A DNA stretch of 64,000 bases from NCBI GenBank assembly GCA_038210135.1, contig JBBQWZ010000036.1, positions 9,640 to 73,639 on the forward strand, written 5' to 3'. Within the stretch, counting starts at the first letter, position 1. Each line of letters starts with the position of its first letter. The notes beneath the pieces are model-generated. The model saw only the letters and a list, made by a program, of their open reading frames with translations, did no database searches and was not told the DNA's origin. This DNA comes from JBBQWZ01 sp038210135. Its GTDB lineage: Bacteria > Acidobacteriota > Terriglobia > Bryobacterales > Bryobacteraceae. Shown here piece by piece: positions 17,034 through 24,456 of the stretch. The position numbers were made by a program, and so were the translations under genes.

Positions 17034-18152
17034 TTGACGAACAACAGATCAGACCTCACAAACCCCAGCGCCGCGAGCCATCGCCGCCAGCCCCTAAAAA
17101 AAGTGGCCCGGTTTGTCGAAGCCACCCGCCGTCCTGTGCTACTTTTGGGTGTTGGCCTTGTCTTTCTAGGGTTTAACGGACCCTGGACGATCGGGCTTGG
17201 CTTCGTTTCGCACGCCGCGCCGCCTGAAAAAGCGTACCGCGTCGAGCATCACGTCGAGGCCATGGCGACCACCTATCAAATGGTCGTTTATGGCAACGAT
17301 ACCAACAGGTTACGAGCAGCAGTGGAGCAGGCCGCGGAAGAGGTGCAGCGCCTCGACCTGGTCCTCTCCAACTACCTGCCCGCCAGTGACCTGAGCCAAG
17401 TGAATCGGTTAGCCGCCAGTAAGCCGGTGCCGGTCACGCCAGAGTTATACCGGTTGCTGTCGGATTGTGTCGACTACAGCCGGCAAAGCGAGGGTTCGTT
17501 CGACATCTCCGTCGGACCCTTGATGAAAGTCTGGGGCTTTTACAAGGGCTCCGGCCACCTGCCGCATCGGGCGGAAGTCCGGGTGGCGCTGGCGAAGACC
17601 GGGTATAAACACCTGATCCTCGATCCAGCCAACCGTACCGTCCGGTTCGATCGCGAAGGCGTCGAACTCGATCCGGGCGGAATTGGTAAAGGATACGCGG
17701 TAGATCGTATGGTCGCTGTCTTAAAAGAAAACGGAGTCACGAGCGCCCTGGTGTCAGCCGGCACCAGCAGCATCTACGCGCTCGGCAATCCGCCCGGCGA
17801 CAAGGGCTGGAAGATCGACATCCGCGACCCCCGCGACGAGAAGCGCGTGGCCACGTCGATTGAATTGAAAGACCAATCAGTCTCCACCTCCGGCAATTAC
17901 GAGAAATTTTTCTACGCTGAAGGCAAATTGCATAGCCACATCATGGATCCTCGAACCGGGTTTCCGGCCGAGGGCGTGATTCAAGTGTCGGTGGTCGCCC
18001 CCCGGACCCTCGACACGGAAGCGTGGACCAAGCCGTACTACATTAACGGCCGCGCCTGGACGGCGCGGCACAAGCTGCCCGGGTTTCGCGTACTGATGTG
18101 CGAAGACAAACCCGTGGCCGCAGGGAGGAATGCATGCGAATGGCTCCCATGA
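17034..18152 (+). CDS. apbE: FAD:protein FMN transferase, ApbE family
   Basis: ApbE attaches FMN covalently to Thr/Ser residues of redox proteins such as Rnf/Nqr subunits, using FAD and Mg2+. The frame encodes 372 residues and shows the family blocks: AMATTYQMVVYG at the start of the domain, DPGGIGKGYAVDRM, the GTSSIYALG region, and HIMDPRTGFP. A hydrophobic segment at residues 35-60 could be a signal or anchor, which suits a periplasmic enzyme. The start is uncertain. The TTG used at 17034 lies inside a repeat, and the ATG at 17262 opens directly into the domain but would leave no signal. The stop overlaps hemE. Confidence 0.8.
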   Translation: MTNNRSDLTNPSAASHRRQPLKKVARFVEATRRPVLLLGVGLVFLGFNGPWTIGLGFVSHAAPPEKAYRVEHHVEAMATTYQMVVYGNDTNRLRAAVEQAAEEVQRLDLVLSNYLPASDLSQVNRLAASKPVPVTPELYRLLSDCVDYSRQSEGSFDISVGPLMKVWGFYKGSGHLPHRAEVRVALAKTGYKHLILDPANRTVRFDREGVELDPGGIGKGYAVDRMVAVLKENGVTSALVSAGTSSIYALGNPPGDKGWKIDIRDPRDEKRVATSIELKDQSVSTSGNYEKFFYAEGKLHSHIMDPRTGFPAEGVIQVSVVAPRTLDTEAWTKPYYINGRAWTARHKLPGFRVLMCEDKPVAAGRNACEWLP

Positions 18153-19171
18153 ATAGCCGTTTCCTTGACGCTTGCCGCCGCCGGCCGACCGATGTAAGAC
18201 CGGTCTGGTTTATGAGGCAAGCCGGTCGCTACATGAAGCAGTATCGCGATATTCGAGCGAAAAACTCGATTCTCGAAATCTGCAAGCGGCCCGACCTCGC
18301 CGCCCAGGTGACGCTGCAGCCCGTCGAGATCCTCGACGTCGACGCCGCCATCATCTTCGCCGACCTCCTGCTGCCCGTCGAACCCATGGGCCTCAAGCTC
18401 GAGTTCGTCTCCGGCGAAGGCCCGCGCATCGACAATCCCGTCCGCACGTCGAGCGACATCGATAGCCTCTCGATCGCCAACACCGACGACCTCGGCTACG
18501 TCGGCGAATCCATCCAGCTCGTCACCAAAGCCCTTGCCGGACGCGTTCCGCTGATCGGCTTCGTCGGAGCCCCCTTCACCCTCGCCAGCTACATGATCGA
18601 GGGCGGCCCGTCGCGCAATTTCCTCAACACCAAGCAGATGATGTACCGCGACGAAACCCTGTGGCGTCGCCTCATGGGCAAGCTCGTCGATGTGCTCGGC
18701 AACTTCGCCATCATGCAGGTCGCCGCCGGAGCCCGCGTCATCCAGGTGTTCGACTCCTGGGTCGGAACCCTCGGACCCGACGACTACGTCCGCTACGTAG
18801 CGCCCTACTCGCGCGCCCTTATCGAACGCATCCGTTCGAGCGGAGCCCCCGTCATCCACTTCGGCACCGGAGCCGCCGGCTTCTTCCGCGAACTCCACGC
18901 CGCCGGTGGAGACGTCATCGGCGTCGACTGGCGCATCAATATCGATCAGGCCTGGATGGACATCAGCTACCGCTCGGCGATCCAGGGCAATCTCGATCCC
19001 GCGGTCCTGTTCGCCCCCCTCCCGGAACTCCGCATGCGAGTCAACGAACTCCTCAAGCGCACCGGATCAAGGCCCGGCCACATTTTCAACCTGGGTCACG
19101 GAATCCTCCCCGAAACCCCGGTAGAAAACGTAAAAGCCGTAGTCCAGATCGTCCGCGACTTCCGCCCTTAA
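18134..19171 (+). CDS. hemE: Uroporphyrinogen decarboxylase
   Basis: HemE removes four carboxyl groups from uroporphyrinogen III to give coproporphyrinogen III in heme synthesis. The signature VWFMRQAGRYM is near residue 30. Further conserved blocks are IIFADLLLP (catalytic Asp), GAPFTLASYMIEGG, and NLGHGILPETP near the C-terminus. A GGGAGGA ribosome-binding site at 18123-18129 favours ATG 18134. The family's usual start aligns with ATG 18149, which forms an ATGA overlap with the apbE stop. Either way the gene is coupled to apbE. hemG follows 1.8 kb later. Confidence 0.92.
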   Translation: MRMAPMNSRFLDACRRRPTDVRPVWFMRQAGRYMKQYRDIRAKNSILEICKRPDLAAQVTLQPVEILDVDAAIIFADLLLPVEPMGLKLEFVSGEGPRIDNPVRTSSDIDSLSIANTDDLGYVGESIQLVTKALAGRVPLIGFVGAPFTLASYMIEGGPSRNFLNTKQMMYRDETLWRRLMGKLVDVLGNFAIMQVAAGARVIQVFDSWVGTLGPDDYVRYVAPYSRALIERIRSSGAPVIHFGTGAAGFFRELHAAGGDVIGVDWRINIDQAWMDISYRSAIQGNLDPAVLFAPLPELRMRVNELLKRTGSRPGHIFNLGHGILPETPVENVKAVVQIVRDFRP

Positions 19172-19184
19172 GGAAGAAGCAACC

Positions 19185-19490
19185 GAGGCGTGGCCGTGAG
19201 GCCACGCTCACTAACACTCAGCACCGAACCGCGACCGTCCAGCACCGAACCGCGACCGTCCAGCACCGAACCGCGACCGTCCAGCACCGAACCGCGACCG
19301 TCCAGCACCGAACCGCGACCGTCCAGCACCGACCCGCGACCGTATGGGAGCGGACTTCCGCCAAGTCCGGCCAGTGAAAAAGTGGCATAGGCCTCCGGCC
19401 TGTGCTTCTTCCCGACACTCTGATAACCCCGCCCGTAAGGGCGAGGATTCTGAGCCCCATGGCACTGAACCGCGACCGTTAGGGAGCGGA
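19185..19490. repeat. Large intergenic repeat cluster including a 21-bp tandem array
   Basis: A perfect hairpin lies at 19188-19207 (GCGTGGCC, loop GTGA, GGCCACGC). A tandem array follows at 19219-19344: five identical 21-base units CAGCACCGAACCGCGACCGT+C, then a sixth with changes that runs on into a full right arm (GGGAGCGG). The first five units are therefore left halves of family-A elements. A family-C copy is at 19380-19404, family E at 19427-19447 and family A at 19461-19490. The 361 bases between hemE and higA hold no gene. Confidence 0.9.
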
Positions 19491-19532
19491 TATCTTGTCA
19501 CACGGACCTGTGAGGGCGAGGACTTTTTTGAA

Positions 19533-19814
19533 CTAAGCCGGAACCAGTCGCTTCAGCTTCAACCGATCCGCTGGAATCTGGGCAAGGTCATAGAAGGCCT
19601 GTTGCGTGAGCCAACTCTCCGCACTCGCGCCAAACACCTTCGATAACCGGACCGCCATCTCCGCGGAAACGCCGCGCTTGCCATTCACCAATTCGGACAG
19701 CGTAGTGCGAGTAACGCCGAGCGCACCAGCAGCTTCCGTGATCGTTAGTCCAAGCGGCTCAATGCACTGCCGAAGCACTACACCGCCAGGGTGAGGAGGG
19801 TTTTTCATGGGCAT
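19533..19814 (-). CDS. higA: HigA-family antitoxin
   Basis: This 93-residue XRE-type helix-turn-helix protein has the HigA/VapI hallmark PPHPGGVVLRQCIEPLGLT, followed by ITEAAGALGVTRTTLSELVNGKRGVSAEMAVRL. It would bind and neutralise the HigB toxin and repress the operon. AGGAG lies 8 bases before the ATG at 19814. It follows higB by 10 bases, the toxin-first order typical of higBA. Confidence 0.9.
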   Translation of the reverse strand: MPMKNPPHPGGVVLRQCIEPLGLTITEAAGALGVTRTTLSELVNGKRGVSAEMAVRLSKVFGASAESWLTQQAFYDLAQIPADRLKLKRLVPA

Positions 19815-19824
19815 CGCTTAGCTC

Positions 19825-20103
19825 CTAGTGATAATCAACGTAATCAACATCGGTCGCGTGACGATTGACGAACCGAAAGATAACCCGCCAATTCGCTCTT
19901 ACTGTCACTGCGCAATAGCCTGCAAGCTTGCCTCTCAGCGCATGTATGCTAAAACCCGGAAGAAGCATGTCCGCCGGTTCCGCCGCCGCATCGAGCCGGA
20001 CCAGGATATCCCGCAACCGATCCGCATGCTCACCCAGCACGCCGCGTGAATCATCTTCTTCATAAAGCCGCTTCAGGCCCTTGTGACGCAAGACTTGAAT
20101 CAC
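19825..20103 (-). CDS. higB: HigB-family toxin (RelE superfamily ribonuclease)
   Basis: Toxins of this family cleave mRNA on the ribosome. The 92-residue product begins VIQVLRHKGLKRLYEEDD and contains LRDILVRLDAA and YCAVTVRANWRVIFRF, the conserved HigB/RelE core with the ANWR segment. I chose GTG 20103 because it gives the usual 92-residue length and family start. ATG 20133 in the same frame would add 10 residues coded by the GTAACG repeats, which look like an operator. The frame stays open far upstream, but that part is not protein-like. Confidence 0.85.
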   Translation of the reverse strand: MIQVLRHKGLKRLYEEDDSRGVLGEHADRLRDILVRLDAAAEPADMLLPGFSIHALRGKLAGYCAVTVRANWRVIFRFVNRHATDVDYVDYH

Positions 20104-20112
20104 GCCACAAGC

Positions 20113-20130
20113 GTAACGCGTAACGTAACG
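20113..20130 (-). promoter_or_regulatory. Candidate HigA operator: three GTAACG repeats
   Basis: GTAACG occurs at 20113-20118, 20120-20125 and 20125-20130, immediately upstream of the higB GTG start. Short direct repeats at this position are usual for toxin-antitoxin autorepression. The same region separates higB from the divergent ABC gene that starts at 20161, so HigA could also affect that gene. No clear -10/-35 was identified. Confidence 0.35.
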
Positions 20131-20160
20131 CATTACAAGCCCGCGACGGTACACTAAAGA

Positions 20161-20934
20161 TTGACCCCGCCCCTCCTCGAACTCGAACACGTCACCGTCC
20201 AGCGCGGCGACCGCCTTGCCCTCAACGACCTCTCCCTCCGCATCGAAGCCCACGAACGCGTTGCCATCCTCGGACCCAATGGCTGCGGCAAATCCACCCT
20301 CGTCCGGACCATTACCCGCGAATTCTACCCACTCCACAAGCCCGGAACCCGCATGGCCATCTTCGGCCAGGAACGTTGGCACGTCTTCGCCCTCCGCAAA
20401 CTCCTCGGCGTCGTCTCCGCCACACTCGTCGAAGCCAACGTTCGCGACATCTGCGGCCTCGAAGCCGTCCTCTCCGGCTACTTCGCCAGCGTCGGAGTCC
20501 ACGACGAATTCACGCAGGGGATGCTGGATCACTCCCGCGCCACGCTCGACAAACTCGGCGTCTCCTATCTCGAGGAACGCCCCATGACCGAGATGTCGTC
20601 CGGCGAAGCCTGGCGCGTCCTCCTCGCCCGCGCCCTGGTCCACGAACCCAAGGCTCTCCTCTTCGACGAACCCTCCAGCCACCTCGATATCGCCGCTAGA
20701 GCTGGCTTGTTTGGTAGCCTGCGTGCCATAGTCAAGCAAGGCACCGGCCTTGTTATGGTCACGCACCACTTGAGCGACATCATCCCCGAAATTGATCGCG
20801 TGATCCTGCTACGAGATGGACGCGTTTGGGCCGACGGACCCGCCACCACCCTCCTGCAATCCGACCCGCTTAGTGAGCTATTTGGCGCACGCGTCTCCGT
20901 CGAACGCCGAGAGGACCACTATGTCGCGTGGTGA
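20161..20934 (+). CDS. ABC transporter ATP-binding protein
   Basis: This 257-residue ATPase has Walker A LGPNGCGKST, a short signature MSSGEAWRVLLARALV, Walker B ALLFDEPSSHLD and the switch histidine in VTHHLSDI. The signature MSSGE in place of LSGGQ is typical of ModF/YlmA-like ATPases. No permease lies beside it, so it may work with a distant partner or have a non-transport role. The start appears to be TTG 20161. Its end overlaps the hemG start, so the two are co-transcribed, and it diverges from higBA. Confidence 0.8.
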   Translation: MTPPLLELEHVTVQRGDRLALNDLSLRIEAHERVAILGPNGCGKSTLVRTITREFYPLHKPGTRMAIFGQERWHVFALRKLLGVVSATLVEANVRDICGLEAVLSGYFASVGVHDEFTQGMLDHSRATLDKLGVSYLEERPMTEMSSGEAWRVLLARALVHEPKALLFDEPSSHLDIAARAGLFGSLRAIVKQGTGLVMVTHHLSDIIPEIDRVILLRDGRVWADGPATTLLQSDPLSELFGARVSVERREDHYVAW

Positions 20935-22312
20935 TATGACGCAGGCCGCACCCAAAGTCGTCATCGTCGGCGGCGGAATCTCCGGGCTCGCCGCCGCTCA
21001 CGCCCTCGGCAAAGCCGGCATCCCGAACATCCTCATCGAGTCCCGACCCCGCCTCGGCGGAGTCATCGAAACCAAGTCCATCAATGGCTGTGTCATCGAA
21101 GGCGGACCCGACAGCTTCCTCGCCGCCAAGCCGCAAGCCAGCGCCCTCGCGAAAGAACTCGGCCTCGGCTCGGAACTCATCAGTTCGAACGACGAAAAGC
21201 GCATCACCTACATCCGCCGCGACGGCAAAATGGTTCCTATGCCCGATGGCATCATGATGATGGTCCCTACCAAAATCATGCCCATGGTGAAGACGCCGCT
21301 CCTCGGCATCGGCACCAAGCTGCGCATGGGCCTCGAATACTTCCGCCAGCCCAACGGAGGCCCCAAGCCCGACCGCTCCGTCGCCGACTTCATCCGCGAT
21401 CACTACGGCGACGAGGCCGTGGACTACCTGGTCGAGCCGCTGCTCGCCGGAGTGTACGGTGGAGACCCTGGCGACCTGAGCGCCAAAAGCGTCTTGACCC
21501 GCTTCGTCGATCTAGAAACCAAGTACGGCAGCCTGACTCGCGGAACGCTCGCCGTCATGCCCAAGAAGGATCCGTCCAAGCCCTCGATGCCCCTGTTTCA
21601 GACCCTTCGCAGCGGCCTCGGAATCCTGGTCGACTCCCTAGAGAAAGCCATCGCCCCAACCACCGAAGTCCGCCAGGACACCGTCGCCGCCATCGAGCGG
21701 ACCGCTACCGGCTGGCGCGTCCAATCCAGCGGCGGAGCCATCGACGCCACTCACGTGATCCTCGCGATGCCGGCCCACGCCGCCGCCAATCTCATCAAGA
21801 ACCAGGACGCCGAATCCGCCGATCTCCTTGACGCCGTCGGCTACACTTCGTCCATCACCATCGCCATCGCCTACCGCAAGCAGGACGCCGCCAGTCTCCT
21901 GCCAGGCTTCGGCTTCCTCGTCCCGAAGAAGGAACGCAAGCGCCTGCTCGCCTGTACCTTCGTCCACAATAAATTCGTTAACCGCGCGCCAGATGACCTG
22001 GTCCTTCTCCGCTGCTTCCTGACTGGCGAAGGCGGCACCGACGCGGAACTCGAATCCACCACCCGCGCCGAACTCAAGGAGATGCTCGGCCTCACCGCCG
22101 AACCCGTCTTCTGCACCATCTCCCGCTGGCCCCGCGCCATGGCCCAATACTCCGTCGGCCACGCGGACCGCATGGCTCGCCTCGACCAGCGCATGGCGCA
22201 GCACCCCGGCCTCTACCTCGCCGGTAATGCATTGAACGGAATCGGCATCCCCGATTGCATCCAGTCCGGCCAGACCGCCGCCGGTAAAATCGTGAACAGC
22301 CGAGTCCCATAA
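20921..22312 (+). CDS. hemG: Protoporphyrinogen oxidase, HemY/FAD type
   Basis: The enzyme oxidises protoporphyrinogen IX to protoporphyrin IX with FAD and oxygen. The 463-residue protein begins with the dinucleotide-binding motif VVIVGGGISGLAAAHALGKAG and the ribose-binding Glu in ILIESRPRLGG. Family blocks GGPDSFLAAKP and VEPLLAGVYGGDP follow, and the FAD-binding end is LYLAGNALNGIGIPDCIQSG. GAGAGGA at 20909-20915 sets the start at ATG 20921, 14 bases inside the ABC gene. HemE at 18134 and this gene are two heme steps split by the toxin-antitoxin pair and the ATPase. Confidence 0.9.
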   Translation: MSRGDMTQAAPKVVIVGGGISGLAAAHALGKAGIPNILIESRPRLGGVIETKSINGCVIEGGPDSFLAAKPQASALAKELGLGSELISSNDEKRITYIRRDGKMVPMPDGIMMMVPTKIMPMVKTPLLGIGTKLRMGLEYFRQPNGGPKPDRSVADFIRDHYGDEAVDYLVEPLLAGVYGGDPGDLSAKSVLTRFVDLETKYGSLTRGTLAVMPKKDPSKPSMPLFQTLRSGLGILVDSLEKAIAPTTEVRQDTVAAIERTATGWRVQSSGGAIDATHVILAMPAHAAANLIKNQDAESADLLDAVGYTSSITIAIAYRKQDAASLLPGFGFLVPKKERKRLLACTFVHNKFVNRAPDDLVLLRCFLTGEGGTDAELESTTRAELKEMLGLTAEPVFCTISRWPRAMAQYSVGHADRMARLDQRMAQHPGLYLAGNALNGIGIPDCIQSGQTAAGKIVNSRVP

Positions 22313-22413
22313 GCGGACAGCGCCCGCTCGCGGGAAAACGCCAAATTCCACCAAACTCCCCTGTTTTGTAGCGTCAAATAGGCTGCGCAGATGGCCCCCA
22401 ATCTGCAATCCTT

Positions 22414-23556
22414 ATGGCAATGCAGGCAGCGACGACCCCACTGCGCGTCCTTGTTGGTGATGACCAAACGGACGTGCTCGAAGCCATCCGCCTGCTGCTC
22501 AAAGGTTCGGGCCATCAGGCCGAAATCGTCGATTCTCCCGGCGCCCTGCTGCGCGTCGCCGGAGCCAAGCCGTTCGACGTCATCCTCATGGACATGAACT
22601 ACTCGCGCGACACCACGTCGGGTGAGGAAGGCCTCGAACTACTCGACAAGCTGATGCTTTCCGGGCGCACCACGCCCGTCATAGTGATGACCGCCTGGTC
22701 GAACGTCGATCTTGCCGTCGAAGCCATGCGCCGCGGAGCTTGCGACTTCGTTCAAAAGCCCTGGGACAACGCCCGCCTCGTTTCGACGGTAGAGAAACAG
22801 GCCCGTGCCGCCGCCGAGCGCTCGCAAATTGCCCAGCAGGCCAAGAGCGAACTCGACATCGCCCGCCTGGTCCAACAACGCCTGCTTCCGCAGGACGCCC
22901 GCGCCAGCGCCACGCTCGATTACGCCGGTTTGTGCATTCCCGCGCGTGAAGTCGGCGGCGATTACTACGACTATCTCGATTCGGGCGACGGCCGCGTCGG
23001 CTTCGTCCTCGCCGACGTCTCCGGCAAAGGAATCGCCGGAGCCCTACTGATGGCCAACCTCCAGGCTTCCTTTCGCAGCCAGATCGATCTGGCTCTGCGC
23101 GATCCGCGCGGACTCCTCAACCTGGTCAACAAGCAGTTCCACGAGTCGACTCCGACTGAGTTCTTCTGCACGCTGGTCTTCCTGCAATACGAAGACGCGA
23201 CGCGCAAGCTCCGCTGCGTGAATTGCGGCCATCCTTCCCCGATCCTCGTAAGGGCGAACGGCGACGTCGAACGCGTAGATGCCTCCGCGCTTCCGCTAGG
23301 GATCTTCGCCGCCTGGCAGTGCTCCGAGCAGGAACTGACGCTAGCCCCCGGCGACACCTTCCTGATGTTCTCCGATGGAGTCGTCGAGGCCGGCGTCGAG
23401 ACCGACGACGAATTCGGCGAGCAGCGCCTCATCGACTTCCTTAGAGATAACCGCACGACGCCAGTTTCCGTCCTGCTCGACAAGCTGGTAACGACCGTAG
23501 ACGCCGCCGCCCGCCCCGGCGACGACTTCACCGCCGTCGTCCTCCGAGCGAAGTAA
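22414..23556 (+). CDS. Response regulator with SpoIIE-type PP2C phosphatase output
   Basis: This 380-residue cytosolic protein has two domains. Residues 10-130 form a receiver domain, with acidic pair in VLVGDDQTDV, phosphorylated Asp in VILMDMNY, Thr in VIVMTAW and Lys in FVQKPWD. Residues 180-380 form a SpoIIE/RsbU phosphatase (VGGDYYDY, VLADVSGKGIAGALLMA, LFSDGVVEA-like LMFSDGVVEAG, and a final DDFTAVVLR). Such proteins usually dephosphorylate an anti-sigma-factor antagonist once phosphorylated by a histidine kinase. Neither kinase nor antagonist is adjacent. Confidence 0.85.
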   Translation: MAMQAATTPLRVLVGDDQTDVLEAIRLLLKGSGHQAEIVDSPGALLRVAGAKPFDVILMDMNYSRDTTSGEEGLELLDKLMLSGRTTPVIVMTAWSNVDLAVEAMRRGACDFVQKPWDNARLVSTVEKQARAAAERSQIAQQAKSELDIARLVQQRLLPQDARASATLDYAGLCIPAREVGGDYYDYLDSGDGRVGFVLADVSGKGIAGALLMANLQASFRSQIDLALRDPRGLLNLVNKQFHESTPTEFFCTLVFLQYEDATRKLRCVNCGHPSPILVRANGDVERVDASALPLGIFAAWQCSEQELTLAPGDTFLMFSDGVVEAGVETDDEFGEQRLIDFLRDNRTTPVSVLLDKLVTTVDAAARPGDDFTAVVLRAK

Positions 23557-23590
23557 AGTGGCATAGGCCTCCGGCCTGTGCACCAAACTC

Positions 23591-24217
23591 CTACGGAATC
23601 CTCGGTGCAACCGCCGGCAACTTCTCCTCCGCAGGCAACGGAGCCCAGCCTTCCTTCTTAATGAACACCCGAACCCCATTCGGCCGCAATTCCAGATGAT
23701 CCAGATTGTGACCCATCTCGAAAGGCTCCCCGATATGCGCCGTCGGATACATCGACAGCAGGAACGTCTTAATCAAAAAATCCAGCACCACCCCCGGCGT
23801 CGGAATCCCTGAAATCTCCAGCCGCTTCAACTCCACCGTCGCGTACCCGCCCTTGGTCACCAGCGTGATCTCCGCCTCCACCGGACGCTCCCCGTCGATC
23901 AACTTCGCGAGAAACCAGTTGGTCGCCTCACCCTTGGCGTGCCGCATCTCGAGAAAATTCATCAGCGCAAACCCCACCGCGCCGCCATTCTTCAATTGCA
24001 GCCGTTGATTGCGAACCCCCTCGGGAACAATCTCCGGAATCCGCTTCTTCGCCCAAGCGTTGATCTCGTTCTGCGTAAAAACGATCACCGCACCCGGAGG
24101 CGCCTTCCGATCTTCGATGTACTCAATCTTCTGCCGTGCCTTGAGATACAGCGGATCGTCCGCCGCGCCCGCGTTCGGAACCAGCACCAGCAGCCACGCC
24201 GCCGCAAAGCGAGTCAT
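23591..24217 (-). CDS. Exported protein of unknown function
   Basis: This 208-residue protein has a signal peptide (MTRFAAAWLLVLVPNAGA). Its body contains APPGAVIVFTQNEINAWAKK, a long amphipathic middle, and ITLVTKGGYATVELKRLEISG, which suggest a mostly beta lipid- or surface-binding fold. I do not recognise a family. The ATG at 24217 opens into the signal peptide. The frame extends upstream to a TTG, but that part is coded by the duplicated family-C/D repeat and is not credible protein. It converges on the phosphatase gene, with a family-C element (about 23556-23580) between them. Confidence 0.65.
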   Translation of the reverse strand: MTRFAAAWLLVLVPNAGAADDPLYLKARQKIEYIEDRKAPPGAVIVFTQNEINAWAKKRIPEIVPEGVRNQRLQLKNGGAVGFALMNFLEMRHAKGEATNWFLAKLIDGERPVEAEITLVTKGGYATVELKRLEISGIPTPGVVLDFLIKTFLLSMYPTAHIGEPFEMGHNLDHLELRPNGVRVFIKKEGWAPLPAEEKLPAVAPRIP

Positions 24218-24239
24218 GCCTACAGTGTATTCTTCGCCG

Positions 24240-24372
24240 CAAGTGGCATAGGTCTCCGACCTGTGCTCAACAAAAGCATCGAGGGCGCAAGTGGCATAGG
24301 TCTCCGACCTGTGCTCAACAAAAGCATCGAGGCGCGCACGAAGCGAGGCGGAGCCGAGCGCAGTAAGTGCTC
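24240..24372. repeat. Tandem 48-bp duplication of a family-C element plus a family-D element
   Basis: The 48 bases at 24241-24288 are repeated at 24289-24336 with almost no change. Each starts with AAGTGGCATAGGTCTCCGAC and runs into GCTCAACAAAAGCATCGAGG. The second copy leads into a family-D hairpin (GC-GA-GGC, loop GGA, GCC-GA-GC, then GCAGTAAGTGC) ending near 24372. This is the intergenic space between the exported-protein gene and the divergent S9 peptidase. Confidence 0.9.
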
Positions 24373-24456
24373 CCAATTGTGCCCAACCTAAACACCGCGG
24401 TGGCGAACCCGGCCCCCCGCCTCACCAGCAAAACAACACCGCGCTAGAATTGCCCC

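Noticed and set aside
19219..19344. CRISPR array
   Set aside because: Units are contiguous 21-bp repeats without spacers, and no cas genes are nearby. They match the family-A hairpin half.
20134..20769. Extension of the higB frame into the ABC ATPase gene
   Set aside because: HigB proteins are about 92 residues. The extra part is antisense to a clear ATPase.
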